Below, piece after piece: positions 7,727 to 15,340 of a DNA stretch of 31,582 nt. Numbering within the stretch: position 1 is the stretch's first letter; each line of letters starts with the position of its first letter. The position numbers and the translations under genes were made by a program. Location: positions 1 to 31,582 of the forward strand of contig CAZFRR010000068.1 in NCBI GenBank assembly GCA_964521405.1, read 5' to 3'. The DNA is from SG8-41 sp964521405. Its GTDB lineage: Bacteria > Pseudomonadota > Gammaproteobacteria > Burkholderiales > SG8-41. Under the pieces are notes generated by a model. That model worked only from the letters and a program-made list of their open reading frames with translations. It was not told the DNA's origin and did no database searches.

Positions 7727-9508
7727 TCAAGGCTTGGGATCGGCCAGCATTTCCTTCGGCGGCACGAACTGCTGCTGGTAGATCAGCGGCGGGAAGCCTG
7801 GATGGACCTGAACCCGTTGCGGCATGTCCTTTTCCAGGGTATCGAACGGCCCGCGGCTCGGCAGGATCACGTTGTTGGCCTTGACGTAGCTTTCCCAGGC
7901 CACGAGCATGGCCTTCACCTTTTCGGGATTCTCTGCAGCGAGATCCTTGCGCTCGGCGGGGTCATTGGCGACGTTGAACAGTTCCCAGTCGCTCTTGCCG
8001 TACGGCTTGATCTGCCAGCGCAGCTTCCACTCGCCCTGGCGCACTGCACGGTTGCCGAAGACTTCCCAAGCGAGATAGTCCTGGTCGGTCCGCACCGAGT
8101 CCGCCTTGGCGGCCAGCATCGGTCCCCACGACTTGCCGATCAGCGGCGGCAGATCCGGCTGGCTGGCCTTGGGATAGCTGGTATTGGCGACTTCGAGCAG
8201 CGTCGGCATCAGATCGGCCACGTGCATCAGCCCGTGGTTGATGCTGCCGGCGGGCCGCTTCACGCCCGGTCCGCTGACGATGAGCGCGTTGCGTATGCCG
8301 CCCTCGGCCAGCCAGCCCTTGAACTGACTGAACGGCGTCATCGACACCTGGGCCCACATCGGGCCATAGCCGATCCAGGATTCCGGGTCGCCCCACGCAT
8401 TGGGATGGGTCTGCGACCAGTTGATCGCCGCGAAAAGGTTGTCGCGCGTACCCGGGGAACCCGCGATCATATCGAAAAGGTCAGTGCCCTCGGCGCCGTT
8501 GTCGCCGAACACGACGAAGATCGTATTCTCGTACTCGCCGATCTTCTTCAGGTGTTCGATCAGCCGGCCGATGTGGTGGTCCATGTTCCCCACCATGCCG
8601 GCGTAGAGTTCCATCTTCTTGCCGAGTATGTAGCGGGTTGCGGGGGCCAGCACGATCGGATCGGGCACAAACCACATCCGCTCAGCGAGCTCGGTGCCGG
8701 CCGGCATGATGCCCATCTCGACCTGCCGCTTCAGCCGCTCCTGGCGCACCGCGTCCCAGCCCTTGTCATATTCGCCGACATGCCGGTTGCGCCAGTCCCT
8801 CGGCAGGTGGTAAGGGTCGTGCGGCGCCTGGTGCGCCACATAGGCGAAGAAGGGCTTGCCGTCACCACGGTTGGCGTCGATGAAGCTGATCAGCTTGTCG
8901 GTGTAGGTCTTGGTCGCGTAGTAGTCCTCGGGCAGCTTGGTCAGGTAGCGGCCATCCTCGGTGAATACCGACTTCGGCGATGTCCCGGAGATGTTCGTCA
9001 TGTCCCAGTAGCTGCCGCCGCCGTCGAGCAGCGAGAAGTCGCGCTCGAAGCCGCGCGCCGCGGGAATCTGGTCAGGCGCCTTGCCCAGGTGCCACTTGCC
9101 GACCATGTAGGTGTGATACCCGGCGCCCTTGAGCAGTTGTGGCAGCGTAGCCACACGGTTGTTGAGGTAGCCCTCGTAGCCGACGGCGCCGCGCTGATTG
9201 GGCGCGATCCACTCGTTCATGTTGCCCAGGCCATTCAGGTGGGTATCGACACCGCTGAGCAGCATCGACCGCGTGGGCGAGCAGCTCGCATGGGTGTAGA
9301 AGTTGGTGAAGCGCACGCCCTGTTTCGCCAGCGAATCGAGGTTCGGCGTCCGGATTTCGCCGCCGAACGACCCCATGTCGGCGTAGCCCATGTCGTCGGC
9401 GAGGATGATGACGATATTCGGTCTCTTGCTCTGCGCGTGCGCCGGGGCAATCGCAGCGAACAGCGCGGCGAGCAAAGCGGCGAAACAGGCGATGGAAATT
9501 CGTTTCAT
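7727..9508 (-). CDS. Secreted arylsulfatase (formylglycine type)
   Basis: This 593-residue type I sulfatase hydrolyses sulfate esters in the periplasm. A signal peptide of about 26 residues ends at AHAQ. The catalytic nucleophile sits in ASCSPTRS: Cys76 must be converted to formylglycine by a separate enzyme, and Pro78 and Arg80 complete the CxPxR signature. Other family marks are the metal-binding ILADDMGYAD (Asp38, Asp39), VGKWHLGKAP, and FGDNGAEGTD in the middle. Length is in the normal range for bacterial AtsA-like enzymes. It probably heads an operon with the outer-membrane protein gene. The upstream region holds a perfect FNR-type box about 205 bases from the start, which may or may not control it. 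Confidence 0.95.
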   Translation of the reverse strand: MKRISIACFAALLAALFAAIAPAHAQSKRPNIVIILADDMGYADMGSFGGEIRTPNLDSLAKQGVRFTNFYTHASCSPTRSMLLSGVDTHLNGLGNMNEWIAPNQRGAVGYEGYLNNRVATLPQLLKGAGYHTYMVGKWHLGKAPDQIPAARGFERDFSLLDGGGSYWDMTNISGTSPKSVFTEDGRYLTKLPEDYYATKTYTDKLISFIDANRGDGKPFFAYVAHQAPHDPYHLPRDWRNRHVGEYDKGWDAVRQERLKRQVEMGIMPAGTELAERMWFVPDPIVLAPATRYILGKKMELYAGMVGNMDHHIGRLIEHLKKIGEYENTIFVVFGDNGAEGTDLFDMIAGSPGTRDNLFAAINWSQTHPNAWGDPESWIGYGPMWAQVSMTPFSQFKGWLAEGGIRNALIVSGPGVKRPAGSINHGLMHVADLMPTLLEVANTSYPKASQPDLPPLIGKSWGPMLAAKADSVRTDQDYLAWEVFGNRAVRQGEWKLRWQIKPYGKSDWELFNVANDPAERKDLAAENPEKVKAMLVAWESYVKANNVILPSRGPFDTLEKDMPQRVQVHPGFPPLIYQQQFVPPKEMLADPKP

Positions 9509-9609
9509 AGGGTCTCCCGTAATGCAGTGAACTCCAGGAATAGTCGCGGTTTCACGCAGGGCATTTCCACATCTGCGTCATGACTATGCCCCTCATTTCT
9601 TGCGCAAAC

Positions 9610-9657
9610 AGGACCACCGGCCTGGCGCATCGGCCAACGCCAGGCGCGGCCTGTCCT
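9610..9657. repeat. Long imperfect hairpin upstream of arylsulfatase
   Basis: CCTGGCG (9621-9627) and CGCCAGG (9638-9644) form the core stem. Flanking AGGAC and GTCCT extend it across a mismatched region. It lies between the FNR-type box and the sulfatase start, so it could be a leader structure in the sulfatase mRNA or a terminator. No T tract is present. Confidence 0.5.
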
Positions 9658-9713
9658 CAATTCAGCTCAAGCCATTTACGCCAGAAAGTCTGAGTTGTCT
9701 AAGATGTGGGCTG

Positions 9714-9727
9714 TTGATCTAGATCAA
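9714..9727. promoter_or_regulatory. Perfect FNR/ANR/DNR-type box
   Basis: TTGATCTAGATCAA fits the FNR consensus TTGAT-N4-ATCAA without a mismatch. It is centred at 9720.5, 21 bases before ATG 9742 on the plus strand and about 212 bases before the sulfatase start on the minus strand. No convincing -10 element is visible at the class II spacing in either direction, so the regulated promoter and its sign are unresolved. Confidence 0.7.
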
Positions 9728-9741
9728 AAGAACTGGTGACG

Positions 9742-9909
9742 ATGCAGCGCGAGGTCCCACAACGAGAAACCTTCTTGGAATTTTCAATCAAGAAGCTCAT
9801 GGGATTGACGCCCGTGACCGATCTGATCCGGTTCAGGCTGCACCGGGGGCGCCGGGCGCTGCGAAGAAAACCAGCCGACGAGTTAAGTGGTAATCCGCAG
9901 GCCCGCTAG
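9742..9909 (+). CDS. Possible 55-residue small protein downstream of FNR-type box
   Basis: ATG 9742 to TAG 9909 encodes a very basic peptide starting MQREVPQRETFLEFSIKKL and containing RFRLHRGRRALRRKP. I recognise no family. A weak GGTGA lies a few bases upstream. An internal ATG at 9799 would give 36 residues. The FNR-type box is too close for normal activation of a transcript starting before ATG 9742, so the real product could be the shorter peptide or an RNA running to the terminator at 9991-10020. Treat as hypothetical. Confidence 0.3.
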   Translation: MQREVPQRETFLEFSIKKLMGLTPVTDLIRFRLHRGRRALRRKPADELSGNPQAR

Positions 9910-9922
9910 CGTTCGCTCACGT

Positions 9923-9947
9923 GGAAAAGGTGCCAGGAACCTTTTCC
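9923..9947. repeat. GGAAAAGGT/ACCTTTTCC hairpin
   Basis: A perfect 9-bp inverted repeat with a 7-base loop lies between the small ORF and the terminator. It is flanked on both sides by related words containing CGCTAGCG and CACGTG (9904-9924 and 9973-9988). It may be structure in a short RNA or a repeat unit. Confidence 0.55.
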
Positions 9948-9990
9948 CTCCACCACGGCGGACGCGCAATATGCGCTAGCGGCCACGTGC

Positions 9991-10020
9991 AAAAAAACCC
10001 GCCGATGGCGGGCTTTTTTT
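9991..10020. terminator. Bidirectional rho-independent terminator
   Basis: Seven A, CCCGCC-GAT-GGCGGG, C and seven T form a textbook intrinsic terminator usable on both strands. On the plus strand it closes the FNR-box/small-ORF unit. On the minus strand it can stop transcription from the nitroreductase gene. Confidence 0.9.
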
Positions 10021-10051
10021 CCGGCGCGAAGGAGTGAGCCGGGGTTTCGAA

Positions 10052-10310
10052 CAATGTGCCGGCGCACATTGGAGCCGGCGAACGCCGGATTCGATGTAAC
10101 GAATCCGGCAGTGGAAGGATGAAGGATGACCCGCGCGGTCGGCGCGCAAAATCAGACCCCTCCCTTTCGCCAGCGCCCGGACGGTTGCTCTCCAGATGGA
10201 CGTCGCATCCGGCATGCCGTCGTTCCGGCCGAAGGAGACGGGAGGCCGGGACCTGTCGTTGTCGCGCGAATCGCGACGGTCATCCTTCCACGTTCATCCT
10301 TCATCCTTGG
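10052..10310. repeat. Hairpin cluster and inverted GAAGGAT word arms
   Basis: This stretch between the terminator and the nitroreductase stop has no convincing gene. It holds an 8-bp hairpin CAATGTGC/GCACATTG (10052-10071) and a 10-bp perfect hairpin GCCGGATTCG/CGAATCCGGC (10084-10109). It also has inverted arms built of the 7-base word GAAGGAT (10111-10131 and 10278-10310). Confidence 0.7.
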
Positions 10311-10330
10311 GGCGTCACGCAGTGACGCCC
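10310..10330. terminator. Hairpin across the nitroreductase stop codon
   Basis: GGGCGTCAC and GTGACGCCC form a perfect 9-bp stem with a 3-base loop, and the TGA stop (10317-10315) lies in one arm. There is no T run, so terminator function is uncertain. Confidence 0.5.
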
Positions 10331-10920
10331 TTCCCCCACCCGCCCTCGAAAAAGCGCTCACCAAGCGGCTTGCGCCCGCGCGGCGCGAGCTCTTTCTTTT
10401 TCGTTTCTTCGTCGAGCACTTCCGGCGCGGCCTGGTAGCCGACCGCGATCATCGCCATGGGGGTGTAGTCGGCGGGTATTTCAAAAGCGGCCCGCGCCTT
10501 GTCAGCGTCGAAGCCGCCCATCTGGTGCACCATCAGGCCCATGGCCTCGGCCTGCAGCGCCATGGAGGTGCTGGCGGCGCCGGTGTCGTGCTGCGTCCAG
10601 CGGTTGGGCTTGCCGGTGGCCGCGAAATTGGTGCCGGCGCAGGACAGCATCAGCAACGGCACGTTCTTGACCCATTTCTTGTTGTTGTCCGACAGGCAGT
10701 CGAACGCCTTCTGGAAGCCTTCCGGGTCGCGGGCCCGATCCCAGATGAGGTAGCGCCACGGCTCGTCGCCGTTGCACGATGGCGCCCAGCGCCCGGCCTC
10801 CAGCAGCGACAGCAACTGATCGCGGCTGACCGGCTTCGCGGCGTCGAACGCGCGCGTGCTCCAGCGGCGCACGAAAAGTTCGTGGATGGGACGGCTGGTC
10901 TGCGCGGGTTTCTGCAACAT
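10315..10920 (-). CDS. Nitroreductase-family flavoprotein
   Basis: This 201-residue FMN-dependent enzyme belongs to the nitroreductase fold, which reduces nitro groups, quinones or related electrophiles with NAD(P)H. The N-terminal FMN-binding segment is RRWSTRAFD, followed by LEAGRWAPSCNGDEPWRY, where the SCNGDEPW stretch is the usual flavin-contact loop. A later GAASTSMALQAEAMGLMVHQMGG helix-turn is typical of the family. AGGAGA lies upstream of the ATG. It is the last gene of a minus-strand cluster with Kef-type antiporter, DoxX and pirins. The physiological substrate is unknown. Confidence 0.93.
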   Translation of the reverse strand: MLQKPAQTSRPIHELFVRRWSTRAFDAAKPVSRDQLLSLLEAGRWAPSCNGDEPWRYLIWDRARDPEGFQKAFDCLSDNNKKWVKNVPLLMLSCAGTNFAATGKPNRWTQHDTGAASTSMALQAEAMGLMVHQMGGFDADKARAAFEIPADYTPMAMIAVGYQAAPEVLDEETKKKELAPRGRKPLGERFFEGGWGKGVTA

Positions 10921-11024
10921 GTCGTCATTCTCCTATTGGTACGGTTTCGGCAAGACGTGCAATATAACCGGAGATCGGCTCGGTGCATACCTCGTCGGCA
11001 ATAGGGACAATCCAGGCTTCATTC

Positions 11025-11060
11025 ATGATTTTGCCGCAGGGCAACCAGCGGCAAAATCAT
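11025..11060. terminator. 13-bp perfect hairpin at the Kef gene end
   Basis: ATGATTTTGCCGC and GCGGCAAAATCAT pair perfectly around a 10-base loop, and the TGA stop of the antiporter gene lies inside one arm. On the minus strand the 3' arm begins with GC and ends in AAAATCAT, so it resembles an intrinsic terminator without a T tract. Confidence 0.6.
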
Positions 11061-12826
11061 TTCCGGTCCTGCTCGAACAGCGAACGCAGCTCGGCGCGGC
11101 CGGCCCTGGCGATTTCGATCAGTTTTTCCCGGTCGGCGTGATGCGCCGAGGCGCGCCGCAGCAGGCGCTCGTCGTGGAGGGTGAAGATGCGCACCGTCTC
11201 CTCCGCCATCGAGTCCGGCAGGCCCAGCTCGGACAGCACGCGCCCCGCCATCTCGGCGCTCGAGTGAAAGGTTTCGCGCCACACGCGCGTGATGCCGAGG
11301 TCGTGCAGTTGGTAGGCGTGCAGGCGGTTTCGGGCGCGCGCGAAAATCTTGAGATGCGGGAAATGTTGCCGCGCGATTTTCACGCATTTAAGCGAAGCCT
11401 CGATGTCGTCGATCGCGATCACCAGGATGGAGGCCTTGTCGGCCTTGGCAGCGCGCAGCAGATCGAGGCGCGAGGCGTCGCCGAAATAGGCTTTTTCACC
11501 GAACTGGGTCACGAAATCGAGCTGCTCCGAATCGCTGTCGAGCGCCGTGAACGTGATGCCGCGCGTGGCGAGGATGCGCCCGACGATCTGCCCGAAGCGG
11601 CCGAAGCCGGCGATGATCACCGTGTTCTCTTCTTCCGGGGGAGCGGCGCCCTCGGCGGCAGCGGTCTCCTTGCGCTGCGGCAGGCAATGCAGCAGTTTCA
11701 CCAGGAATGGGGTGGTCAGCATGCTGATCGTGACCACCGCCACCAGCAGGTCGGCCAGACCGGAAGGGAGCAGCTTTTCGCCGGCCGCCAGGGAGAACAG
11801 CACGAACGCGAACTCGCCGCCCTGCGACAGCACCACCGCGACCGCGTAGGCCGAAGGCGTCTCCTCGCCGAAGGCCCGGGCGAGAGCAAAGACGATGACC
11901 GCCTTGACCGCGACCAGCGCGATGACCAGCCCCGCGACCTTGAGCGGCTCGTCGCCGATCAGCCCGAAGTTAACCGACATGCCCACCGCCATAAAGAAAA
12001 GGCCCAGCAGCAGCCCCTTGAACGGCTCGATATCGGCTTCGATCTCGTGGCGGTACTCGGAGTCGGCCAGCAGCATGCCCGCAACGAAGGCGCCGAGCGC
12101 CATCGAGATGCCGAGCTTGTGCATGAAGACGCCGACCGCGAGCACCACCAGCAGCGCCCCGGCCGTGAACACCTCCCGGCTTCCCGCCTCCGCCAGCGTG
12201 CGGAAATACGGGCGCAGCAGGTAGCGCCCCGCGGCAACGACCGCGGCGAGCAGCAGCAACGTCAGCGGCGCCGAGTAGCCGCCGGCGGCATGCACGGCCC
12301 CGGCGTGCGCCTGCGTCAGCACCGGCAGCACTGCCAACAGCGGTATCACGGCGAGATCCTGGAACAGGAGAACGGCAAAGCCCGCGCGCCCCTGCGGGGT
12401 CGAGAGCTGCTTTTTCTCGATCAGTGTCTGCAGGCCGATCGCGGTGGAGGACAGCGCCAGCCCGAACCCGATGATGGCCGCAGCTCCCGGCGCGACACCG
12501 AGTGCCCAGGCCGCGAGCCCCAGCGCAGCCCCAGTCACGGCAACTTGCGCGGCGCCGAGGCCGAACACCGAGCGGCGCAACTCCCACAGCCGCGACGGCA
12601 GCAGCTCGAGCCCGATCAGGAACATCAGTAGCACGATCCCGATTTCCGAGAAGTCACGCACGCTCTCGACCTCGCCCGCAAGACCGAGCGCCCACGGGCC
12701 GATTGCCGCGCCGGCCACGATATAGCCGAGCACAGAGGAGAGGCCGAGCCGTTTCAGCAGCGGCACGCCGATGACCGCGGCGGCAAGAAATACCGTAGCC
12801 CGGATGAGGAATTGTTCTTCGTTCAT
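11057..12826 (-). CDS. Kef-type K+/H+ antiporter with TrkA-N domain (CPA2)
   Basis: This 589-residue membrane protein exchanges or releases K+ against protons. Residues 1 to about 380 form the Na+/H+ exchanger-type membrane domain, with conserved VLGYIVAGAAIGP, FLIGLEL and GFGLALSSTAIGLQTL segments and VLLFQDLAVIPLL (Asp of the transport site). A linker leads to a C-terminal Rossmann domain beginning about residue 405, with VIIAGFGRFGQIVGRIL and DSDSEQLD for nucleotide binding. This layout matches KefB/KefC, which respond to glutathione adducts of electrophiles. Whether this copy is glutathione-gated cannot be shown here. No separate KefF/KefG-like subunit is adjacent, but a nitroreductase gene follows on the same strand. 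Confidence 0.93.
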   Translation of the reverse strand: MNEEQFLIRATVFLAAAVIGVPLLKRLGLSSVLGYIVAGAAIGPWALGLAGEVESVRDFSEIGIVLLMFLIGLELLPSRLWELRRSVFGLGAAQVAVTGAALGLAAWALGVAPGAAAIIGFGLALSSTAIGLQTLIEKKQLSTPQGRAGFAVLLFQDLAVIPLLAVLPVLTQAHAGAVHAAGGYSAPLTLLLLAAVVAAGRYLLRPYFRTLAEAGSREVFTAGALLVVLAVGVFMHKLGISMALGAFVAGMLLADSEYRHEIEADIEPFKGLLLGLFFMAVGMSVNFGLIGDEPLKVAGLVIALVAVKAVIVFALARAFGEETPSAYAVAVVLSQGGEFAFVLFSLAAGEKLLPSGLADLLVAVVTISMLTTPFLVKLLHCLPQRKETAAAEGAAPPEEENTVIIAGFGRFGQIVGRILATRGITFTALDSDSEQLDFVTQFGEKAYFGDASRLDLLRAAKADKASILVIAIDDIEASLKCVKIARQHFPHLKIFARARNRLHAYQLHDLGITRVWRETFHSSAEMAGRVLSELGLPDSMAEETVRIFTLHDERLLRRASAHHADREKLIEIARAGRAELRSLFEQDRK

Positions 12827-12857
12827 GGGAGATCCTGAAATGGACGAACCAGCTCAT

Positions 12858-12878
12858 CCCCTCCCGCCTGAGGAGGGG
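12858..12878. repeat. CCCCTCC/GGAGGGG hairpin
   Basis: A 7-bp perfect hairpin lies between the DoxX stop and the Kef start. It is a reduced form of the palindromic family at 1747-1861 and 3720-3764. Confidence 0.6.
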
Positions 12879-12900
12879 AATGTCATTCCATCAATCGCAG

Positions 12901-13317
12901 TCAGCTCTTGCGGTTATCGAGGCTGAGCGGCCCGGCGCCGAAGGCCATGACGTAGAGCATTCCGCCCATGATGCAGAGGTTCTTCATGAACTGGATGGTC
13001 TCCATCTGCTGCTGCGCTGCGGCCGCCGCCCAGAACGGGTGAAATATGATGGTGGTCGGGATCAGAAAGAGGAACAGCGCCGTCGCCGCCCAGCGTGCCT
13101 GCCAGCCGATGACGAGGAGGCATCCGCCGACGAGCTCGACGGCGATCGCGCCCAGCGCGGCAAGCTGTGGTAGCGGCATGCCCCTCGCCTCGATGTAGCC
13201 TACCGTGCCCTCGAAGCCGGTAAGCTTGTTGAACCCGGAGATCACGAAGATCAGTGCCAGCAGGATGCGCCCTGCCAAGGGGCCGTAGGTTTTCACTGCT
13301 TCACACAATGCGTTCAT
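12901..13317 (-). CDS. DoxX-family membrane protein
   Basis: This 138-residue protein has four predicted membrane helices of the DoxX family. The first helix starts at GRILLALIFVISGFNKLTGF, the usual signature, followed by VELVGGCLLVIGWQARWAA and later FMKNLCIMGGMLYVMAFGAG. ATG 13317 has AAAGGAGA 5 bases upstream and begins 13 bases after the true stop of the DedA-rhodanese gene, so the two are surely co-transcribed. In Mycobacterium tuberculosis a DoxX protein acts with a rhodanese-like sulfurtransferase and superoxide dismutase in a membrane oxidoreductase complex. The pairing here with a rhodanese domain recalls that, but shared function is inference. Confidence 0.92.
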   Translation of the reverse strand: MNALCEAVKTYGPLAGRILLALIFVISGFNKLTGFEGTVGYIEARGMPLPQLAALGAIAVELVGGCLLVIGWQARWAATALFLFLIPTTIIFHPFWAAAAAQQQMETIQFMKNLCIMGGMLYVMAFGAGPLSLDNRKS

Positions 13318-13330
13318 GTGTTCTCCTTTA

Positions 13331-14266
13331 TCACTCAAAACCCTCGGTCTGTCCGCCCGCCTCGATCCAGGCATCCAGCCCGCCCTCCAGCGGGCGCACG
13401 CGCCGGTAGCCCCTGTCCATCAGCTCGCGGGCGACACGCGCCGCGCTGGCTTCGTTGGGTCAACTGCAATAGACGACCACGTCCCGGTCGGGCGGGACCG
13501 CGACGAGGGCCACCTGTGGTTCAGCAATGTCCACCGCGATCGCGCCGGGAATACGACGGGGATCGAGTTTCCGGGCCGTGCGTGAGCGCACGTCGAGAAT
13601 CAACGGCTTTTCGTCCCGCTGCAGTAGCTCGCGCAGTTCGTGAACGGAGATCCGCACCATGCGCAATACGCGGATGAAGAGCCAGCGCTCGACCCATCTG
13701 AACGCAATGAAGAGGGCCACACCGGAACCGATCACGAGCGCCGCCCGACCGCCTATCTCATCGAGCCATCTGATCATCCAATCCACCTGGGCGTGGAACA
13801 TCATCCCCGCGGCGACCGCAACGCCCGCCCAAACCACCGCCCCGATTGCGCTGTAGACGAAAAACGGCAGGACCGCGAGCCGCATCGCGCCGGCGATCGG
13901 CGGCGCGACTATCGAGAACCCTGGTATGAACTTGGCGAACATCAGCGACGGCGCACCCCAGCGCTCGAATATGCTCCCGGTCTGCTTGACACACGTGTCT
14001 GGCTCGATCGAGACGCGGCACAACGCCGCGATCGCGCGACCGCCCAGCGTGCGACCGGCCACGAACCAGGGAGTGTCGCCGAGCAGCGAGGCAGCGACCG
14101 CGGTCGCGAGCACCAGCGGCAGCGACAGCGCGCCCTGCTGAACCAGTGTACCGGCAACGATTAACGTCGGTATCGCGGGCACCGGCGCACCGAGCTGGGT
14201 CAGGAGCACGCTGACGAATACCAGCACGAGGCCGTATTGCGCCAGCAGGCTGGTCATGTCTTCCAT
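13331..14266 (-). CDS. DedA-rhodanese fusion selenoprotein (UGA = Sec269)
   Basis: The simple frame ends at TGA 13462-13460, inside a rhodanese domain just at its active loop (VVVYCS). The same frame continues for 42 more codons, encoding PNEASAARVARELMDRGY, the expected rest of the domain, and ends at TGA 13333-13331. Reading the first TGA as selenocysteine gives 311 residues with YCS-U-PNEAS. Relatives as I remember them have YCSCPNE or YCACPNE, so Sec replaces a Cys. Residues about 10-160 are a DedA/SNARE-associated membrane domain (GDTPWFVAGRTLGG, MFAKFIPGFSIVAPPIAG). Two helices follow, then rhodanese from about 205 (PLILDVRSRTARKLDPRRIPGA). A SECIS-type hairpin follows the TGA. Sec269 or Cys267 would be the sulfur-accepting residue. 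It lies directly upstream of doxX. The alternative, a nonsense mutation, is unlikely given the intact downstream frame and hairpin. Confidence 0.88.
13421..13462 (-). promoter_or_regulatory. Bacterial SECIS-type hairpin after UGA of DedA-rhodanese gene
   Basis: Counting from the UGA (13462-13460), CAGC (bases 12-15) pairs with GCTG (36-39), GC (16-17) with GC (32-33), and GGCG (18-21) with CGCC (27-30). The loop is CGTGT. Small bulges lie only on the 3' side. The apical loop begins 22 bases after UGA and has G at position 2, as bacterial SECIS elements require. Confidence 0.78.
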
Positions 14267-14277
14267 TGCTCAACTCC

Positions 14278-14370
14278 GGTAATGGGTAATGGGTAATGGG
14301 TAATGGGTTGAGTGGCGCTTATCGGCGAAACGTCTTGCCCATTACTCATCACTCATTACCCATTACTCAG
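14278..14370. repeat. Inverted arms of 7-base words (GGTAATG)
   Basis: Four exact copies of GGTAATG (14278-14305) face an inverted, slightly degenerate array of the same heptamer (14338-14370) across a 30-base spacer. A perfect stem of at least 13 bp can form. The TGA stop of the YgiD-type gene lies inside the right arm. It fills the gap between that gene and the DedA-rhodanese gene. Confidence 0.85.
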
Positions 14371-15149
14371 TCAAAGCGATAGGCATCCATGCTGATCACG
14401 CCGGACTCGATGCTCGTATGCAGGCGCTGCGTGGCGCCACTGGGGTCGCCGGCGCCGAGCGCGACGAAGAGCGGGATCAGGTGCTCGTCGGTGGGATGAT
14501 TGCGCACTGCGTGCGGCGCCTTCTCGCGATAGCCGACGAGATCGCCGGTGTTGCGCGAGAGGACCGCGCGGGCCAGCCACTCGTTGAATTCCACCGTCCA
14601 GGGCTGCGGCACGGGACTGCCCCGCTGATGCCGTAACTCGCGCAGGTTGTGGGTCGCGCCCCCGGATGTGAGTATCAATACACCCTCGTCCCGCAGCGGC
14701 CGCAAGGTCTCGCCCATGCGGACGTGATGCCCGGGGCCAAGCCGTGACTGGATCGAGAGTTGTGTCACGGGTATGTCCGCTGCCGGGTACATCAGCAGGA
14801 GCGAAGTCCACGCGCCGTGATCGAGGCCGCGCGCCGGATCGATATCCGCACGCAGTCCGGATTTCTCAAGGAGGCCGGCGGCCCGCTCGGCGAGCTTCGG
14901 CGCGCCGGGCGCCGGGTAACGCAGGCCGTACAGCTCCGGGGGGAAACCGTAGAAGTCGTAAATGGTCTCGGGCGCGGCGACTGAACTCACTGCTGGCCGC
15001 GCGGTGTCCCAGTGCGCCGAGAGGACCAGGATCGACTCGGGCCGGCCGAGCGAGGGGCCGAGGCCACGCAGGAAATCGGTGGCGGCAATGCGCTCGAGCG
15101 GCAGCGTCGGCGAGCCATGAGATATGAAAACCGCAGGCTGGCGTTTCAT
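14367..15149 (-). CDS. ygiD: Class III extradiol dioxygenase, YgiD/DODA type
   Basis: This 260-residue metal-dependent ring-cleavage dioxygenase resembles E. coli YgiD (4,5-DOPA dioxygenase). The N-terminus VFISHGSPTLPLE supplies the first His. ILVLSAHWDT, GLDHGAWTSLLLMYP and LILTSGGATHNLREL carry further conserved His residues of the metal site and active centre. Length is normal. The true aromatic substrate is unknown; in E. coli the enzyme acts on L-DOPA in vitro. It is upstream of the DedA-rhodanese gene and separated from it by an inverted heptamer repeat that could reduce read-through. Confidence 0.9.
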   Translation of the reverse strand: MKRQPAVFISHGSPTLPLERIAATDFLRGLGPSLGRPESILVLSAHWDTARPAVSSVAAPETIYDFYGFPPELYGLRYPAPGAPKLAERAAGLLEKSGLRADIDPARGLDHGAWTSLLLMYPAADIPVTQLSIQSRLGPGHHVRMGETLRPLRDEGVLILTSGGATHNLRELRHQRGSPVPQPWTVEFNEWLARAVLSRNTGDLVGYREKAPHAVRNHPTDEHLIPLFVALGAGDPSGATQRLHTSIESGVISMDAYRFD

Positions 15150-15170
15150 GTCAGGCTTAACCCCAATTCA

Positions 15171-15332
15171 GCCACAGAGATCACAGAGGACACAGAGAGA
15201 TCAAACAACAAGATCAGCCATCGACAGGATATACATGATTGGCAGGCTTGGTGCATCGTATCGATAACTTTGCAAATTCTGTTAACTGATTATTGCTTTC
15301 TCTTTCTCTGTGATCTCTGTGTTCTCTGTGGC
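15171..15332. repeat. Nested inverted word repeats (CACAGAG outside, ACAGGAT inside)
   Basis: The outer arms at 15171-15200 and 15305-15332 are built of 9-base units ending in CACAGAG, inverted to each other. Inside them, 15210-15250 and 15268-15295 carry degenerate inverted copies of the ACAGGAT/ATCCTGT word seen at 3785-3815. The repeat fills nearly the whole gap between the YgiD-type gene and the pirin gene. Confidence 0.8.
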
Positions 15333-15340
15333 AAATTTCT

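Noticed and set aside
7802..9583. 593-codon frame antisense to the arylsulfatase
   Set aside because: Same cause. The sulfatase on the minus strand has a signal peptide, catalytic motifs and normal length.
14278..14370. CRISPR array
   Set aside because: The units are 7 bases without spacers, and no cas gene is present.
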